From the NCBI GenBank assembly GCA_031274285.1, contig JAISQJ010000112.1, positions 1-39,965 of the forward strand: a stretch of 39,965 nucleotides of DNA. The letters are read 5' to 3'. Below, piece after piece: positions 1-7,080 of the stretch. Every line of letters begins with the position of its first letter. Positions within the stretch are counted from its first letter, which is position 1. This DNA is from Treponema sp. (lineage in GTDB: Bacteria; Spirochaetota; Spirochaetia; Treponematales; Breznakiellaceae). The notes below the pieces were generated by a model. It ran no database searches, was not told where the DNA came from, and was given only the letters and a program-made list of their open reading frames with translations. The position numbers and the translations under genes were made by a program.

Positions 1-32
1 GTCCTAAAATCTCTTACAGAAATAAATTTCAT
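1..32 (-). CDS. Phd/YefM-type antitoxin, N-terminus only
   Basis: The minus strand opens at an ATG (complement of 30-32) and reads MKFISVRDFRT before running off the window. This opening matches the usual start of Phd/YefM family antitoxins (MKFISVRDFR..), which bind DNA as dimers, repress their own operon and neutralise a partner toxin. A strong ribosome binding site (AGAGGT, complement of 40-45) sits 7 bases before the ATG, and a near-consensus promoter lies just upstream. Only 11 residues are visible, so the family call rests on the opening motif plus the clean expression signals. The partner toxin would lie to the left, outside the window. Confidence 0.6.
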   Translation of the reverse strand, partial: MKFISVRDFR

Positions 33-53
33 ATCTTTTACCTCTTACGATAT

Positions 54-82
54 ATAGTACATGATTGTCGCTCATTTGTCAA
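54..82 (-). promoter_or_regulatory. Leftward promoter for the antitoxin-like gene
   Basis: On the minus strand TTGACA (complement of 77-82) is followed after exactly 17 bases by TACTAT (complement of 54-59). The predicted start of transcription is near 47, almost on top of the ribosome binding site, so the leader would be very short. Confidence 0.55.
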
Positions 83-119
83 CGAATGATTCCGTTTACC
101 CTAACCAAGGCATTGCCAC

Positions 120-149
120 AAAAAAAGCCCGGCTGGATACCAGCCGGGC
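120..149 (-). terminator. Rho-independent terminator of the lipoprotein gene
   Basis: A perfect 10-bp stem (127-136 with 140-149, loop 137-139) is followed on the minus strand by a run of seven T (complement of 120-126). It lies about 40 bases past the stop of the lipoprotein gene. A second, smaller stem (159-164 with 173-178) precedes it. Confidence 0.85.
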
Positions 150-190
150 CGGACAAGGGCCCGCCCATGACTGCGGGCCTGCCTTTTAGG

Positions 191-1309
191 TTACGAACAG
201 GATGTTGAGGAGCTTATCGCGACATTACCGCCGCCGCTGTTTTTCGGACCCGAGATCCAGGGGTTGGTTCCCTCATTGTATGTGATGGAGTCCAATTGGC
301 CGCTACCGCCTGTGATGGTAAGGCCGCTAAAGGAGGAGACGGGTATCTTATCTACTGCCGTGTTATTGCTTGTCACCAAGAGACCGCCTGCTCCGACAAT
401 AGGCGAACCGCCCGAAGCCGAGGTGACGAGGGTGGCCCCGGAGCCGGCAAAGACGATCTTGCCGGGGGTGGACGCGTGCCTGGTCAGCGTTATTTTAGTG
501 CTGCCGTCAAGGGTAAGGTTGACCCCTGCGGTGATGGTGAGGGTCTCGTTAGCGCCAACGACAAAATCGCTGGAAAGGGTAACGTCCTGGACGCCCAGGG
601 CCAGCACCGCGTTAAAGGCGGCCGGGCCTGGGCCAGCGGGGGCATTGTTAAGGCTGATTGCGGTAACATCGTCGCCGGTTATCGCGAAGGTATCGTCAAG
701 CTGGAGGGCGTTGAACACGGCGATAAGCTGCGCGTCAATCTCGGGATCCAGGGGAACGGGATCATCTTGACCAGTACCATTTCCTTCCAGTACCGCGCCA
801 TTGGTGTACCACACCTCATTGGCGTCGGCGGAAAGGGCGGTTTTCTTGGTGTAGGTATTGTTCCCAAGAGTCGCAGCCCCCGGTAACTTGCTCAGGGTTT
901 TGATGCTATAAACCCGGCTGGCCTGGGCCTTCGCATCCAGGGTTACCGGAATCTGCGGGTCCGGCTTCAGGTTGCCTGCGCCTCCGTTTACATCCGCCCG
1001 GGCAAGGCCCTTCACGACGATGGTATTCCCGACCAATGTGCGTGATCTTTGCGTATAGTCCTCCGGGGTGTCGCCCGTGCTGATGAGGATCGCGGAACCA
1101 TTATCTGCGATGAAAACCTTGAGGTTCGGGTTCAGCGTACCGCTATCGGCCTTTACCTTAAAGGCTGTGGCGCCCTGCACTACCTCAAGATACCCCGTTA
1201 CCGTCTCCGGCGTGTCGTCCGGGGCTGAGGCATCGCCCCCGCTGCCGCAGGCCGCAAGCAGGAAGAGCGCCGCTGCGGCTATGCTTCCAAAAAGTAGACT
1301 CTTTTTCAT
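191..1309 (-). CDS. Lipoprotein of unknown function
   Basis: The 372-residue product begins with a typical lipoprotein signal peptide: MKKS, a hydrophobic stretch and the lipobox LLAAC with Cys21 as the lipidated residue. A Gly/Ser/Asp-rich linker follows. The remainder is rich in Thr, Val, Gly and Asn with repeated short hydrophobic strands, and residues from about 240 onward (TLTITAGVNLTLDGSTKITL) look like a beta-helix or beta-sandwich surface domain. I do not recognise a named family. The start is supported by AAGGAGG eight bases upstream. The gene is monocistronic, with its own promoter, a leader of about 150 bases and a strong terminator. It is probably anchored at the cell surface or in the periplasm. 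Confidence 0.8.
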   Translation of the reverse strand: MKKSLLFGSIAAAALFLLAACGSGGDASAPDDTPETVTGYLEVVQGATAFKVKADSGTLNPNLKVFIADNGSAILISTGDTPEDYTQRSRTLVGNTIVVKGLARADVNGGAGNLKPDPQIPVTLDAKAQASRVYSIKTLSKLPGAATLGNNTYTKKTALSADANEVWYTNGAVLEGNGTGQDDPVPLDPEIDAQLIAVFNALQLDDTFAITGDDVTAISLNNAPAGPGPAAFNAVLALGVQDVTLSSDFVVGANETLTITAGVNLTLDGSTKITLTRHASTPGKIVFAGSGATLVTSASGGSPIVGAGGLLVTSNNTAVDKIPVSSFSGLTITGGSGQLDSITYNEGTNPWISGPKNSGGGNVAISSSTSCS

Positions 1310-1354
1310 GATGAGTCCTCCTTAAGACGTATCCGTCCGGGCCAGGCCCTGACG

Positions 1355-1373
1355 CCCCCGCTCCGGGCGGGGG
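1355..1373 (-). promoter_or_regulatory. GC-rich hairpin in the lipoprotein leader
   Basis: A 7-bp all-GC stem (1355-1361 with 1367-1373) lies in the 5' leader between the predicted transcription start (about 1462) and the lipoprotein start at 1309. There is no T-run, so a terminator is unlikely. It could affect mRNA stability or translation. Confidence 0.35.
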
Positions 1374-1468
1374 TAAAGAGGAAGACATCTAGTGAGGAAA
1401 ACCCCCGGTAGACCCTGGCTGCTTTCTCATCATTCGTCATTTTGACTGCCAATTCCTCACTTAGCTGT

Positions 1469-1497
1469 ATATTACACAGAAAAGCGAAGTAGGTCAA
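1469..1497 (-). promoter_or_regulatory. Promoter of the lipoprotein gene
   Basis: On the minus strand TTGACC (complement of 1492-1497) and TAATAT (complement of 1469-1474) are separated by 17 bases. The predicted transcription start is near 1462, giving a leader of about 150 bases. Confidence 0.6.
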
Positions 1498-1519
1498 CCT
1501 TTTTTTGCGAATATTTGCC

Positions 1520-1549
1520 TTGCTTAGCGAGCGTCTTTTGTGCTAGTTT
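1520..1549 (+). promoter_or_regulatory. Possible promoter of the XRE gene, leaderless configuration
   Basis: TTGCTT (1520-1525) and TAGTTT (1544-1549) are separated by 18 bases. Transcription would begin at about 1555-1556, which coincides with the preferred ATG of the XRE gene, and no ribosome binding site is visible there. The match to consensus is weak. Confidence 0.3.
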
Positions 1550-1554
1550 ACCGT

Positions 1555-1884
1555 ATGCATGTGGGTGAGCGGATTCGGCAGGTCCGGAAGACCCTTAAAT
1601 TGTCCCAGGCTGAGTTCGCCAGGGCTATCTTCATCAGTAACGGCTATATTGCGGAGCTGGAAGGCGGGCTTAAGCGGGTGAACGACCGTATCATCTACCT
1701 TATCGCCATGACCTTTGGCGTCAGCGAGGAGTGGCTGCGGGAGGGCGTGGGGGATATGTTTCACAAGCCCCCCAGCGAAAAACTTCAGCGTATGATACGG
1801 ATCTTTACCGCCCTGCCCCCCAAATTCCAGGACTATGTGATAACCCAGATTGAGGCCCTGCTAGAGGCCGCCCATGGGGAGTGA
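1555..1884 (+). CDS. Small XRE-family helix-turn-helix regulator
   Basis: The 109-residue protein has a Cro/CI-type helix-turn-helix at residues 5-60 (GERIRQVRKTLKLSQAEFAR, then ISNGYIAELEGG). The helices after it (SEEWLREGVGDMF) are typical of phage-repressor-like proteins that dimerise through a short C-terminal region. ATG 1555 is preferred because the domain starts right behind it. An in-frame GTG at 1540 would add five residues (MLVYR). Neither start has a clear ribosome binding site. The stop abuts a decayed gene on the other strand, so this is an accessory patch. The target operator is unknown. Confidence 0.75.
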   Translation: MHVGERIRQVRKTLKLSQAEFARAIFISNGYIAELEGGLKRVNDRIIYLIAMTFGVSEEWLREGVGDMFHKPPSEKLQRMIRIFTALPPKFQDYVITQIEALLEAAHGE

Positions 1885-2412
1885 GAGCGCCCTGACCGTC
1901 TGGTAATACTTCTCCTGCTTCAGTTACAGGTCATAGGGTATCGACGCCAAAAACGGTATCAGCGCCCCCATCACCCCCTCTACGTCGCCGTCTTCAAGCG
2001 CCCTGGATAGCTTCACCGCCAGCGTCTGCTGCTCCCCCTCCGGCGCCTTGATATACGTCCCCAGCAGCGCGCCGGCAAAAGAAGAGCGCACCTCGTCATT
2101 CGGGTAGTCAAGCGAATACTGCTGCAGCTTTTCGTTATACCCGCTCACCGTCAGATACCCGCTCTGGTACAGTACCGCTACGGCGCTCATGTTCTCCGCG
2201 TCATAGCGGCGGAAATCGTCACTTACCACCGTCAGATTTTCCAGATTGGCTATGTCTATATGTTGGTTTTTAATCAGGGTGATAAGAAAGGTGGGGGTAC
2301 CGGTCTCAAACCAGTAGGACTGGAATTCTCCGCCGTTGTCAAAATGTTTGAGCAGTCCGAAGGGATTGTAGACGGTTAAGGGCTTACGGGAGAAACGGTA
2401 GCCGTTATACAT
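1885..2412 (-). pseudogene. Remnant of an AAA-ATPase-like / PD-(D/E)XK nuclease-family gene
   Basis: The longest open stretch (1924-2412, 162 codons) reads YNGYRFS..TVYNPFGLLKHFDNGG..YWFETGTPTFLITLIK and ends SIPYDL. This is the middle of a family of roughly 500-residue proteins with an N-terminal AAA-like ATPase and a C-terminal PD-(D/E)XK nuclease domain. It stops at TAA (complement of 1924-1926). Reading on in the same frame gives LKQEKYYQTV, which is the conserved continuation of this family after IPYDL. The stop is therefore a nonsense mutation inside a once longer gene. The ATPase half upstream is missing (an in-frame TAG lies two codons before the first ATG), and the nuclease half is lost after about 1890. 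Confidence 0.75.
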
Positions 2413-2541
2413 GCGCCTAAGCCTTGCAAGGTAAGTATCCCGATGGGTAATTTACGCCTCATAGGACCAGTTTAAGGGGATTCCCGGTTTTTTACTACAC
2501 CGGCCCCTCAACCTGCCAGGCGCCGATGTTCCGCTTGGCCC

Positions 2542-3333
2542 TTACACACCAAAGGCGATCAGGTTAGTAATGCTCGTGGTAAGGCTCTCCAGGGGCCCGG
2601 CGGCACAGTAGTCCTGTTCCACCACCGCGTACTCCACACCGGTCTCCCTGCAGGCGGCAATGATAGACGGCCAGTTGAGGTTCCCTTCGCCCACTTCGGC
2701 AAACTGTTTATGCACCTCTTCCACCTTATCAACTGCGGCCTTAACGATGGCGTAATCTTTAACGTGAATCACCGGCATCCGTCCCCTTACCAGGCGGATG
2801 TATTCGATGACGCTTACTCCGGCGCAGGCAAGCCAATGGGTATCCAGGCAGAACAGTACCGCCTCATGGTCTGTCTCATTGATCATAATGTCCAGCCCCT
2901 TTAGGCCGCCGCCCAGGGAGAAGCACTCAATGGCGTGGGGATGGTAGATGATCTTAAGGCCCTCGCTTTTTAATGCTTCGGCAATTCTGTTTATCTCCGC
3001 AGCGTAACGCCGGTACCCTTCTTCGCTCTCGCGGTACGCTTTGGGCAGGGTGCCCACGCCCACCAGGGAAGTTCCCAGGAACTTCGCATCCGCCACAGCC
3101 TGCTTTATCGCCGCGGTCCCGTCGCGCATGGCTTCAAAATCGCCGCCGGAGGTAATATTTTCCAGCCCCGCCTCCCTGGTCATCTCCTTGTACTCTGCCA
3201 GCGTAAAGATGGGCAGGGTGTAGCCGTGGATGGAATCGTAGCCCAAAGATCTTAGCTTCTTGAATACCGACAGGGTTTCCGCCTTACTGGTGAGTAAGTC
3301 CCGGACCGTGAACTGCTGAAATCCTTTCTTCAT
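2542..3333 (-). CDS. Sugar phosphate isomerase/epimerase (TIM barrel)
   Basis: The 263-residue protein belongs to the xylose-isomerase-like TIM-barrel family (AP endonuclease family 2 fold), which isomerises or epimerises sugars and sugar derivatives at a divalent metal site. Family-like segments are LGYDSIHGY near residue 31, KIIYHPHAIE mid-protein, FCLDTHWLACAG (metal-ligand Asp and His), VIHVKDYA and, near the C-terminus, YAVVEQDYCAAG. There is no signal peptide, so it is cytoplasmic. The start has AAGGAG upstream, and the gene lies 21 bases after the aldo/keto reductase as the last gene of the leftward operon. The substrate cannot be read from the sequence. The neighbouring split transketolase suggests a ketose or sugar acid. 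Confidence 0.8.
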   Translation of the reverse strand: MKKGFQQFTVRDLLTSKAETLSVFKKLRSLGYDSIHGYTLPIFTLAEYKEMTREAGLENITSGGDFEAMRDGTAAIKQAVADAKFLGTSLVGVGTLPKAYRESEEGYRRYAAEINRIAEALKSEGLKIIYHPHAIECFSLGGGLKGLDIMINETDHEAVLFCLDTHWLACAGVSVIEYIRLVRGRMPVIHVKDYAIVKAAVDKVEEVHKQFAEVGEGNLNWPSIIAACRETGVEYAVVEQDYCAAGPLESLTTSITNLIAFGV

Positions 3334-3354
3334 GGTTTGCTCCTTGGAAGTTCC

Positions 3355-4368
3355 TTAACTTGCCAGCAGCTTCTTGTAGTCTTCCCAGTTTTTCGCCAGG
3401 AGGCTTGGGGTGTCCAGGTTGTAGGGGCAGCGGCTTACGCAGTGGTTACAGTGCTTGCAGTCCCCGATTTTGGCCATCTCCTTTTGCCATTCCTCCCCCA
3501 AAAGCCGGGCGCTGGGGGCCCGGTGGATCATCAGGGACATGCGGGCGCAGGTGTGGATGATGATCCCCGCGGGGCAGGGCATACAGTAGCCGCAGCCCCG
3601 GCAGAAGGTGCCGGCAAGCTCCCGGCGGTCATGGTCGATGAGCCGCTGTTCCTCCGGGCTGAGTTCCGCGCCCCGGTCCATGACCGCAAAGAGGCTGTCC
3701 AGTTCGCTCTCCCGCTGGATGCCCCAGATGGGGACCACGCCGGGGAACTGGGCAAGCCAGCCGCGGCACGCGCCGATATTGGTCAAGAGGCCGCCGGATA
3801 GGGCTTTCATGGCTACAAAGCCCACCTTTTTTTCCTGGCACAGCCTTGCCAGTTCAATTTCCCTTTCGTCGGAAAGGTAGCAGAAGGGGAACTGCAGGGT
3901 GTCGTAGAGTCCGCTCTCCACCGCCTCTCTGGCCACGGTGAGCCGGTGGTTGGTGATGCCGATAAAACGGATCTTCCCCTGTTCCCTGGCCTTGAGCATG
4001 GCGTCGTAGATTCCCGAAGAATCCCCGGGGCGGGGCACAAAATCGGGGTTATGGAACTGGTAGACATCAATGTAGCTTGTTTTTAGGACCTTTAGGCTTG
4101 TCTCCAGGTCCTTCCAGAAGCCTTCCACGGTCTTGGATGGGGTCTTGGTGGCCAGGATAAACTGGTCCCGCCGATCCGCCAGCGCGGCGCCGATCTTTTC
4201 CTCGCTGTCCGTGTAGCCCCTGGCGGAATCGATGTAATCCAGGCCCCCGTCCAGGGCCTTCCGCAGAATACGCTGGGCCGTGGGCAGGTCCACCCGCTGT
4301 ACCGGAAGCGCCCCAAAGCCGTCTTTGTTCACCGTAAGGCCCGTGCGGCCTAAAACTGCTTTTAGCAT
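3355..4368 (-). CDS. Aldo/keto reductase with C-terminal 4Fe-4S clusters
   Basis: The 337-residue protein has an aldo/keto reductase barrel (residues 1 to about 230: DYIDSARGYTDSEEKIG with the catalytic Asp and Tyr, ILATKTPSKT with the catalytic Lys, VYQFHNPD with the His). A ferredoxin-like tail carries two cysteine groups, CRGCGYCMPCPAG and CKHCNHCVSRCP. This is the COG1453-type family in which a sugar or carbonyl reductase is coupled to Fe-S centres. It probably reduces or oxidises a sugar intermediate and may exchange electrons with ferredoxin as well as NAD(P)H, which would suit an anaerobe. It is the fifth gene of the leftward operon. Confidence 0.88.
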   Translation of the reverse strand: MLKAVLGRTGLTVNKDGFGALPVQRVDLPTAQRILRKALDGGLDYIDSARGYTDSEEKIGAALADRRDQFILATKTPSKTVEGFWKDLETSLKVLKTSYIDVYQFHNPDFVPRPGDSSGIYDAMLKAREQGKIRFIGITNHRLTVAREAVESGLYDTLQFPFCYLSDEREIELARLCQEKKVGFVAMKALSGGLLTNIGACRGWLAQFPGVVPIWGIQRESELDSLFAVMDRGAELSPEEQRLIDHDRRELAGTFCRGCGYCMPCPAGIIIHTCARMSLMIHRAPSARLLGEEWQKEMAKIGDCKHCNHCVSRCPYNLDTPSLLAKNWEDYKKLLAS

Positions 4369-4400
4369 GATAACCTCTCTAGGGTCATCATAACCCGCGT

Positions 4401-4426
4401 CCCCCGGCGTTTTCTATAGCCGGGGG
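4401..4426 (-). promoter_or_regulatory. Hairpin between transketolase and aldo/keto reductase genes
   Basis: An 8-bp perfect GC stem (4401-4408 with 4419-4426, loop 10) lies in the 81-base gap of the operon. There is no T-run on the minus strand, so it is more likely an mRNA processing or stability element than a terminator. Confidence 0.4.
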
Positions 4427-4449
4427 CCTTTTAGAGAGGCCCTGCGTTT

Positions 4450-5394
4450 TTAGCCCAGGGCCTTCCTTGCGGCGCGGTACACCTGTTCCGAAGTAAGTCC
4501 GTATTTTTCAAGCAGTTCTTCGTAGCTGTGCGATGACAGGCCAAAGGCATCGTCAATGGCAATTTGCCGGAAACCGGGCAGGCTGCCCTGGGCCGATTCC
4601 AGCAAAATGCCGGCTATGGCCTGCCCCAGGCCCCCGGTTTTAACCGACTCCTCGGCGCTTATGACGGCCCGCGCGCCGGCGGCATGTTTAAGAATTTCAC
4701 CGGGCGGCAGGGGCTTGAGGGTACTTATGTTAATTACCTGGGCGGTAATGCCTTCCCCGGTAAGCCGCTGTGCCGCTTCAACCGCTTTACCCACCATTAC
4801 GCCGGTGGCAAAGATGCATACATCCCCGGCCTTTCCATAGACCGGATACATTTTGCCTATTTCGTAGGCCCCGTCGGGACTGGTATATACCGGCAGGTCA
4901 TTCCGGTTGATCCGTATGTACACCGGCCCCCGGTATTTCAGCAGCGCCTTGAGCATTTTTTTTACCTCGTTGGCGTCACAGGGGTTAAGGACCGTCATAT
5001 TCGGCATGGCCCGGATAATGTTGGCGTCTTCCACGGACTGGTGGGTTTTACCGTCTCCAAAATCGGAAAGGCCGCAGCTTGAACCGCAGATTTTGACATT
5101 GGCCTGGGGTATGGCGATGGAACAACGAATCTGATCGTAGGCCCGGCCTGCGGCAAAGACGGCGAAGGTGCCGGTAATGGGCAGCTTCCCCGCCAGGGCG
5201 AAACCCGCGGCGGTGGAAGCCATGTCCTGCTCGGCAATGCCCATTTCAAAATAACGATCCGGAAAGGCCTCCTTAAAAAGCGACGACATGGTCGATTTTC
5301 CCAGGTCGGCCTCCAGCACCACGATATCTTTATTTATTTTTCCTTCGGCGGTTAGGGCTTCGCCCCAGGCTTTTCTAAGATTTGCCTTTTCCAT
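4450..5394 (-). CDS. Split transketolase, C-terminal subunit
   Basis: The 314-residue protein carries the pyrimidine-binding and C-terminal domains of transketolase. EADLGKSTM is near the N-terminus, GIAEQDMASTAAGFALAG contains the glutamate that activates thiamine diphosphate, and SDFGDGKTHQSVEDANIIRA follows. It pairs with the preceding gene to form an active heteromer that moves two-carbon units between sugars in the cytoplasm. The start codon overlaps the stop of the N-terminal subunit (TAATG), so the two are translationally coupled. It is not 1-deoxyxylulose-5-phosphate synthase, which is a single chain about 620 residues long. Confidence 0.9.
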   Translation of the reverse strand: MEKANLRKAWGEALTAEGKINKDIVVLEADLGKSTMSSLFKEAFPDRYFEMGIAEQDMASTAAGFALAGKLPITGTFAVFAAGRAYDQIRCSIAIPQANVKICGSSCGLSDFGDGKTHQSVEDANIIRAMPNMTVLNPCDANEVKKMLKALLKYRGPVYIRINRNDLPVYTSPDGAYEIGKMYPVYGKAGDVCIFATGVMVGKAVEAAQRLTGEGITAQVINISTLKPLPPGEILKHAAGARAVISAEESVKTGGLGQAIAGILLESAQGSLPGFRQIAIDDAFGLSSHSYEELLEKYGLTSEQVYRAARKALG

Positions 5395-6248
5395 TAGTGA
5401 CCTCCCATGGCGGCTAGTTCCGCTTCCCGTGCGTCAAGCTCCTTGAGAGCCTGGGCGTAGATCTCCTCGGTGAAAATTCCGTTGTGATAAGCGGCGTTTC
5501 CTTCGGCAAAGGAAAATCCCCTGCCCTTGATCGTATCCAGTATGATAAGGGCGGGCCGGTCCTTTACCTCCGCGGCTGCTTCAACCGCCTCGATTATTTT
5601 TTGCGGATCGTGGCCGGGTATGATGCGGACATCCCAGCCAAAGGCCCGCCACTTTTTATCCAGATCGGGGATGGAGAATATCTCCCCGGTGGGCCCGGTG
5701 GCCTGAACCTTGTTCCAGTCCAGGAAGGCGGTTATATTGCTGGCCTTATAATTTGAAGCCGCCATGGCCGCTTCCCAGAGCTGGCCTTCGGACTGCTCCC
5801 CGTCTCCCATGACCACATACACCCGTGCGGGGTTGTTGTCCAGCCGCAGGGCCAGGGCCATGCCCAGACCGATAGAGAGACCCTGCCCCAGGGAGCCGGT
5901 GACGCCCTCGATTCCGGGTATGGAAAGATCGGGATGCCCCTGGAGGAGGCCGTTAATTTTTTTCACCCGTTTTAATTCTTCACGGGGGAAACAGCCCAGT
6001 TCACAGAGGGCCGCATACTGGATCAGGGCGGCATGGCCCTTGGAAAGGAGCAGCCGGTCCCGGCGCGGGTCCTGCAGTTTGTCCTTTCCAAAATGCATGG
6101 TGTGAAAGTAGAGCACCGCCATGAGTTCCGCCAGGGAAGCGGAGCCGCCCAGATGCCCCGCCGCGCCAGTGCCGATCATTTCTACCACATCCCGGCGGAG
6201 TTTCAACGCGATGGTATGCAGTTTCAAAATCACAGCTTCGTCGATCAT
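5394..6248 (-). CDS. Split transketolase, N-terminal subunit
   Basis: The 284-residue protein is the thiamine-diphosphate-binding half of transketolase: GTGAAGHLGGSASLAELMAV near residue 27, SKGHAALIQYAAL, and the cofactor motif beginning GDGEQSEGQLWEAA and ending with N in FLDWNKVQATG. The chosen start (ATG, complement of 6246-6248) gives MIDEAVILKLH, which is where family members begin, and a GGGGG stretch precedes it. The open frame runs further upstream but only into the neighbouring gene. Split transketolases are often found in dedicated catabolic operons, and here the pair sits between two TIM-barrel isomerases. Confidence 0.9.
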   Translation of the reverse strand: MIDEAVILKLHTIALKLRRDVVEMIGTGAAGHLGGSASLAELMAVLYFHTMHFGKDKLQDPRRDRLLLSKGHAALIQYAALCELGCFPREELKRVKKINGLLQGHPDLSIPGIEGVTGSLGQGLSIGLGMALALRLDNNPARVYVVMGDGEQSEGQLWEAAMAASNYKASNITAFLDWNKVQATGPTGEIFSIPDLDKKWRAFGWDVRIIPGHDPQKIIEAVEAAAEVKDRPALIILDTIKGRGFSFAEGNAAYHNGIFTEEIYAQALKELDAREAELAAMGGH

Positions 6249-6279
6249 AATAACCCCCAACTCGCTTGTTCGATTACCG

Positions 6280-7080
6280 TTAATTGGCCAGGGGACGCAG
6301 CAGTGACAGCGCTGCGGGCCCATCGGCCTGTAAATCCTTACTGAATGCTTCCACACTGACCCGCCCCTGGTAGCCGGCGGCCTTGAGCAGACCGAAAAAG
6401 AGCGCATAGTTTTCTCCGTCCCCCGGCCTGGGGAACAGCCTTCCCTCCCGGGAAGCGATGTGGATATGACGCAGATCCTCCCCCGCCTCCCGGATAACCG
6501 CGGGGTCTTCGTTTTCCATCCGCAGATGGTAGTAATCCACCAGCAGCTTGATATGGTCCAGGGAAAGTTCCCGAACCAGGGCCAGGGCTTCGGCCGCGGT
6601 GGTAATAAAATTACTCTCCTTGGTATTAAGGGGCTCCAGGGTCACGGTAATGCCCAGGGGTTCCACCAGGGCCTGGAGTTTTACCAGCAGCCCCTTAAAC
6701 TGTTCCCGGGCCCGGTCATGGGGAAAGCCTGGGGGAATGTTCTTGGCCCCCGAACTTCCCAGGACGATGATCGCGGCCCCCATGGCCGCGGCCCGCTCCG
6801 CGGCCGCCCCCGCGTATTCCAGCGCCGCCGCGGGGTTTGCATCCTCCCCGGTAAGGCGGATGCCTGCGGGGAAAAAATTGTTGCAGGCCTCCAGGGGCAG
6901 GCCCCCGGAGCGGATTTTGCCAACAAGGTCCCTGAACGCGTCAGGGGGAAGCTCCATAACCTGGGCCAGGGGTAATTCGATGTAATCGAAACCCAGCTTT
7001 GCGGCCAGGGGTATTGCCTCAGCGCCGATTTTAGGCTGCCCGGCGGCGTTCATGTTTAGGCAGCAGCCGAACCGTATCAT
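6280..7080 (-). CDS. Sugar phosphate isomerase/epimerase (TIM barrel)
   Basis: The 266-residue protein is another xylose-isomerase-like TIM barrel. Visible family elements are LGFDYIELPLAQV near residue 30, ITVTLEPLNTKESN with a metal-ligand Glu, KLLVDYYHLRMEN with Asp and His, LRHIHIASREGR and RVSVEAFSKD with the last Glu. It resembles hydroxypyruvate-isomerase or tagatose-3-epimerase-type enzymes, but the substrate is not readable. It differs clearly from the TIM-barrel protein at 2542-3333, so the operon encodes two distinct isomerase steps. Its ATG directly abuts the stop of the racemase-like gene, so they are co-transcribed. Confidence 0.82.
   Translation of the reverse strand: MIRFGCCLNMNAAGQPKIGAEAIPLAAKLGFDYIELPLAQVMELPPDAFRDLVGKIRSGGLPLEACNNFFPAGIRLTGEDANPAAALEYAGAAAERAAAMGAAIIVLGSSGAKNIPPGFPHDRAREQFKGLLVKLQALVEPLGITVTLEPLNTKESNFITTAAEALALVRELSLDHIKLLVDYYHLRMENEDPAVIREAGEDLRHIHIASREGRLFPRPGDGENYALFFGLLKAAGYQGRVSVEAFSKDLQADGPAALSLLRPLAN

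Noticed and set aside
1306-1497. A 63-codon frame ending in ATGA overlap with the lipoprotein start.
   Set aside because: Its TTG start lies inside the -35 element of the predicted promoter, so the full frame cannot be transcribed from it. Only a shorter internal version is possible.
4450-6248. 1-deoxyxylulose-5-phosphate synthase or sulfoquinovose transketolase (SqwGH).
   Set aside because: The two short chains match split transketolase rather than the single-chain synthase. No sulfoquinovosidase, sulfolactaldehyde enzyme or sulfonate exporter is nearby.
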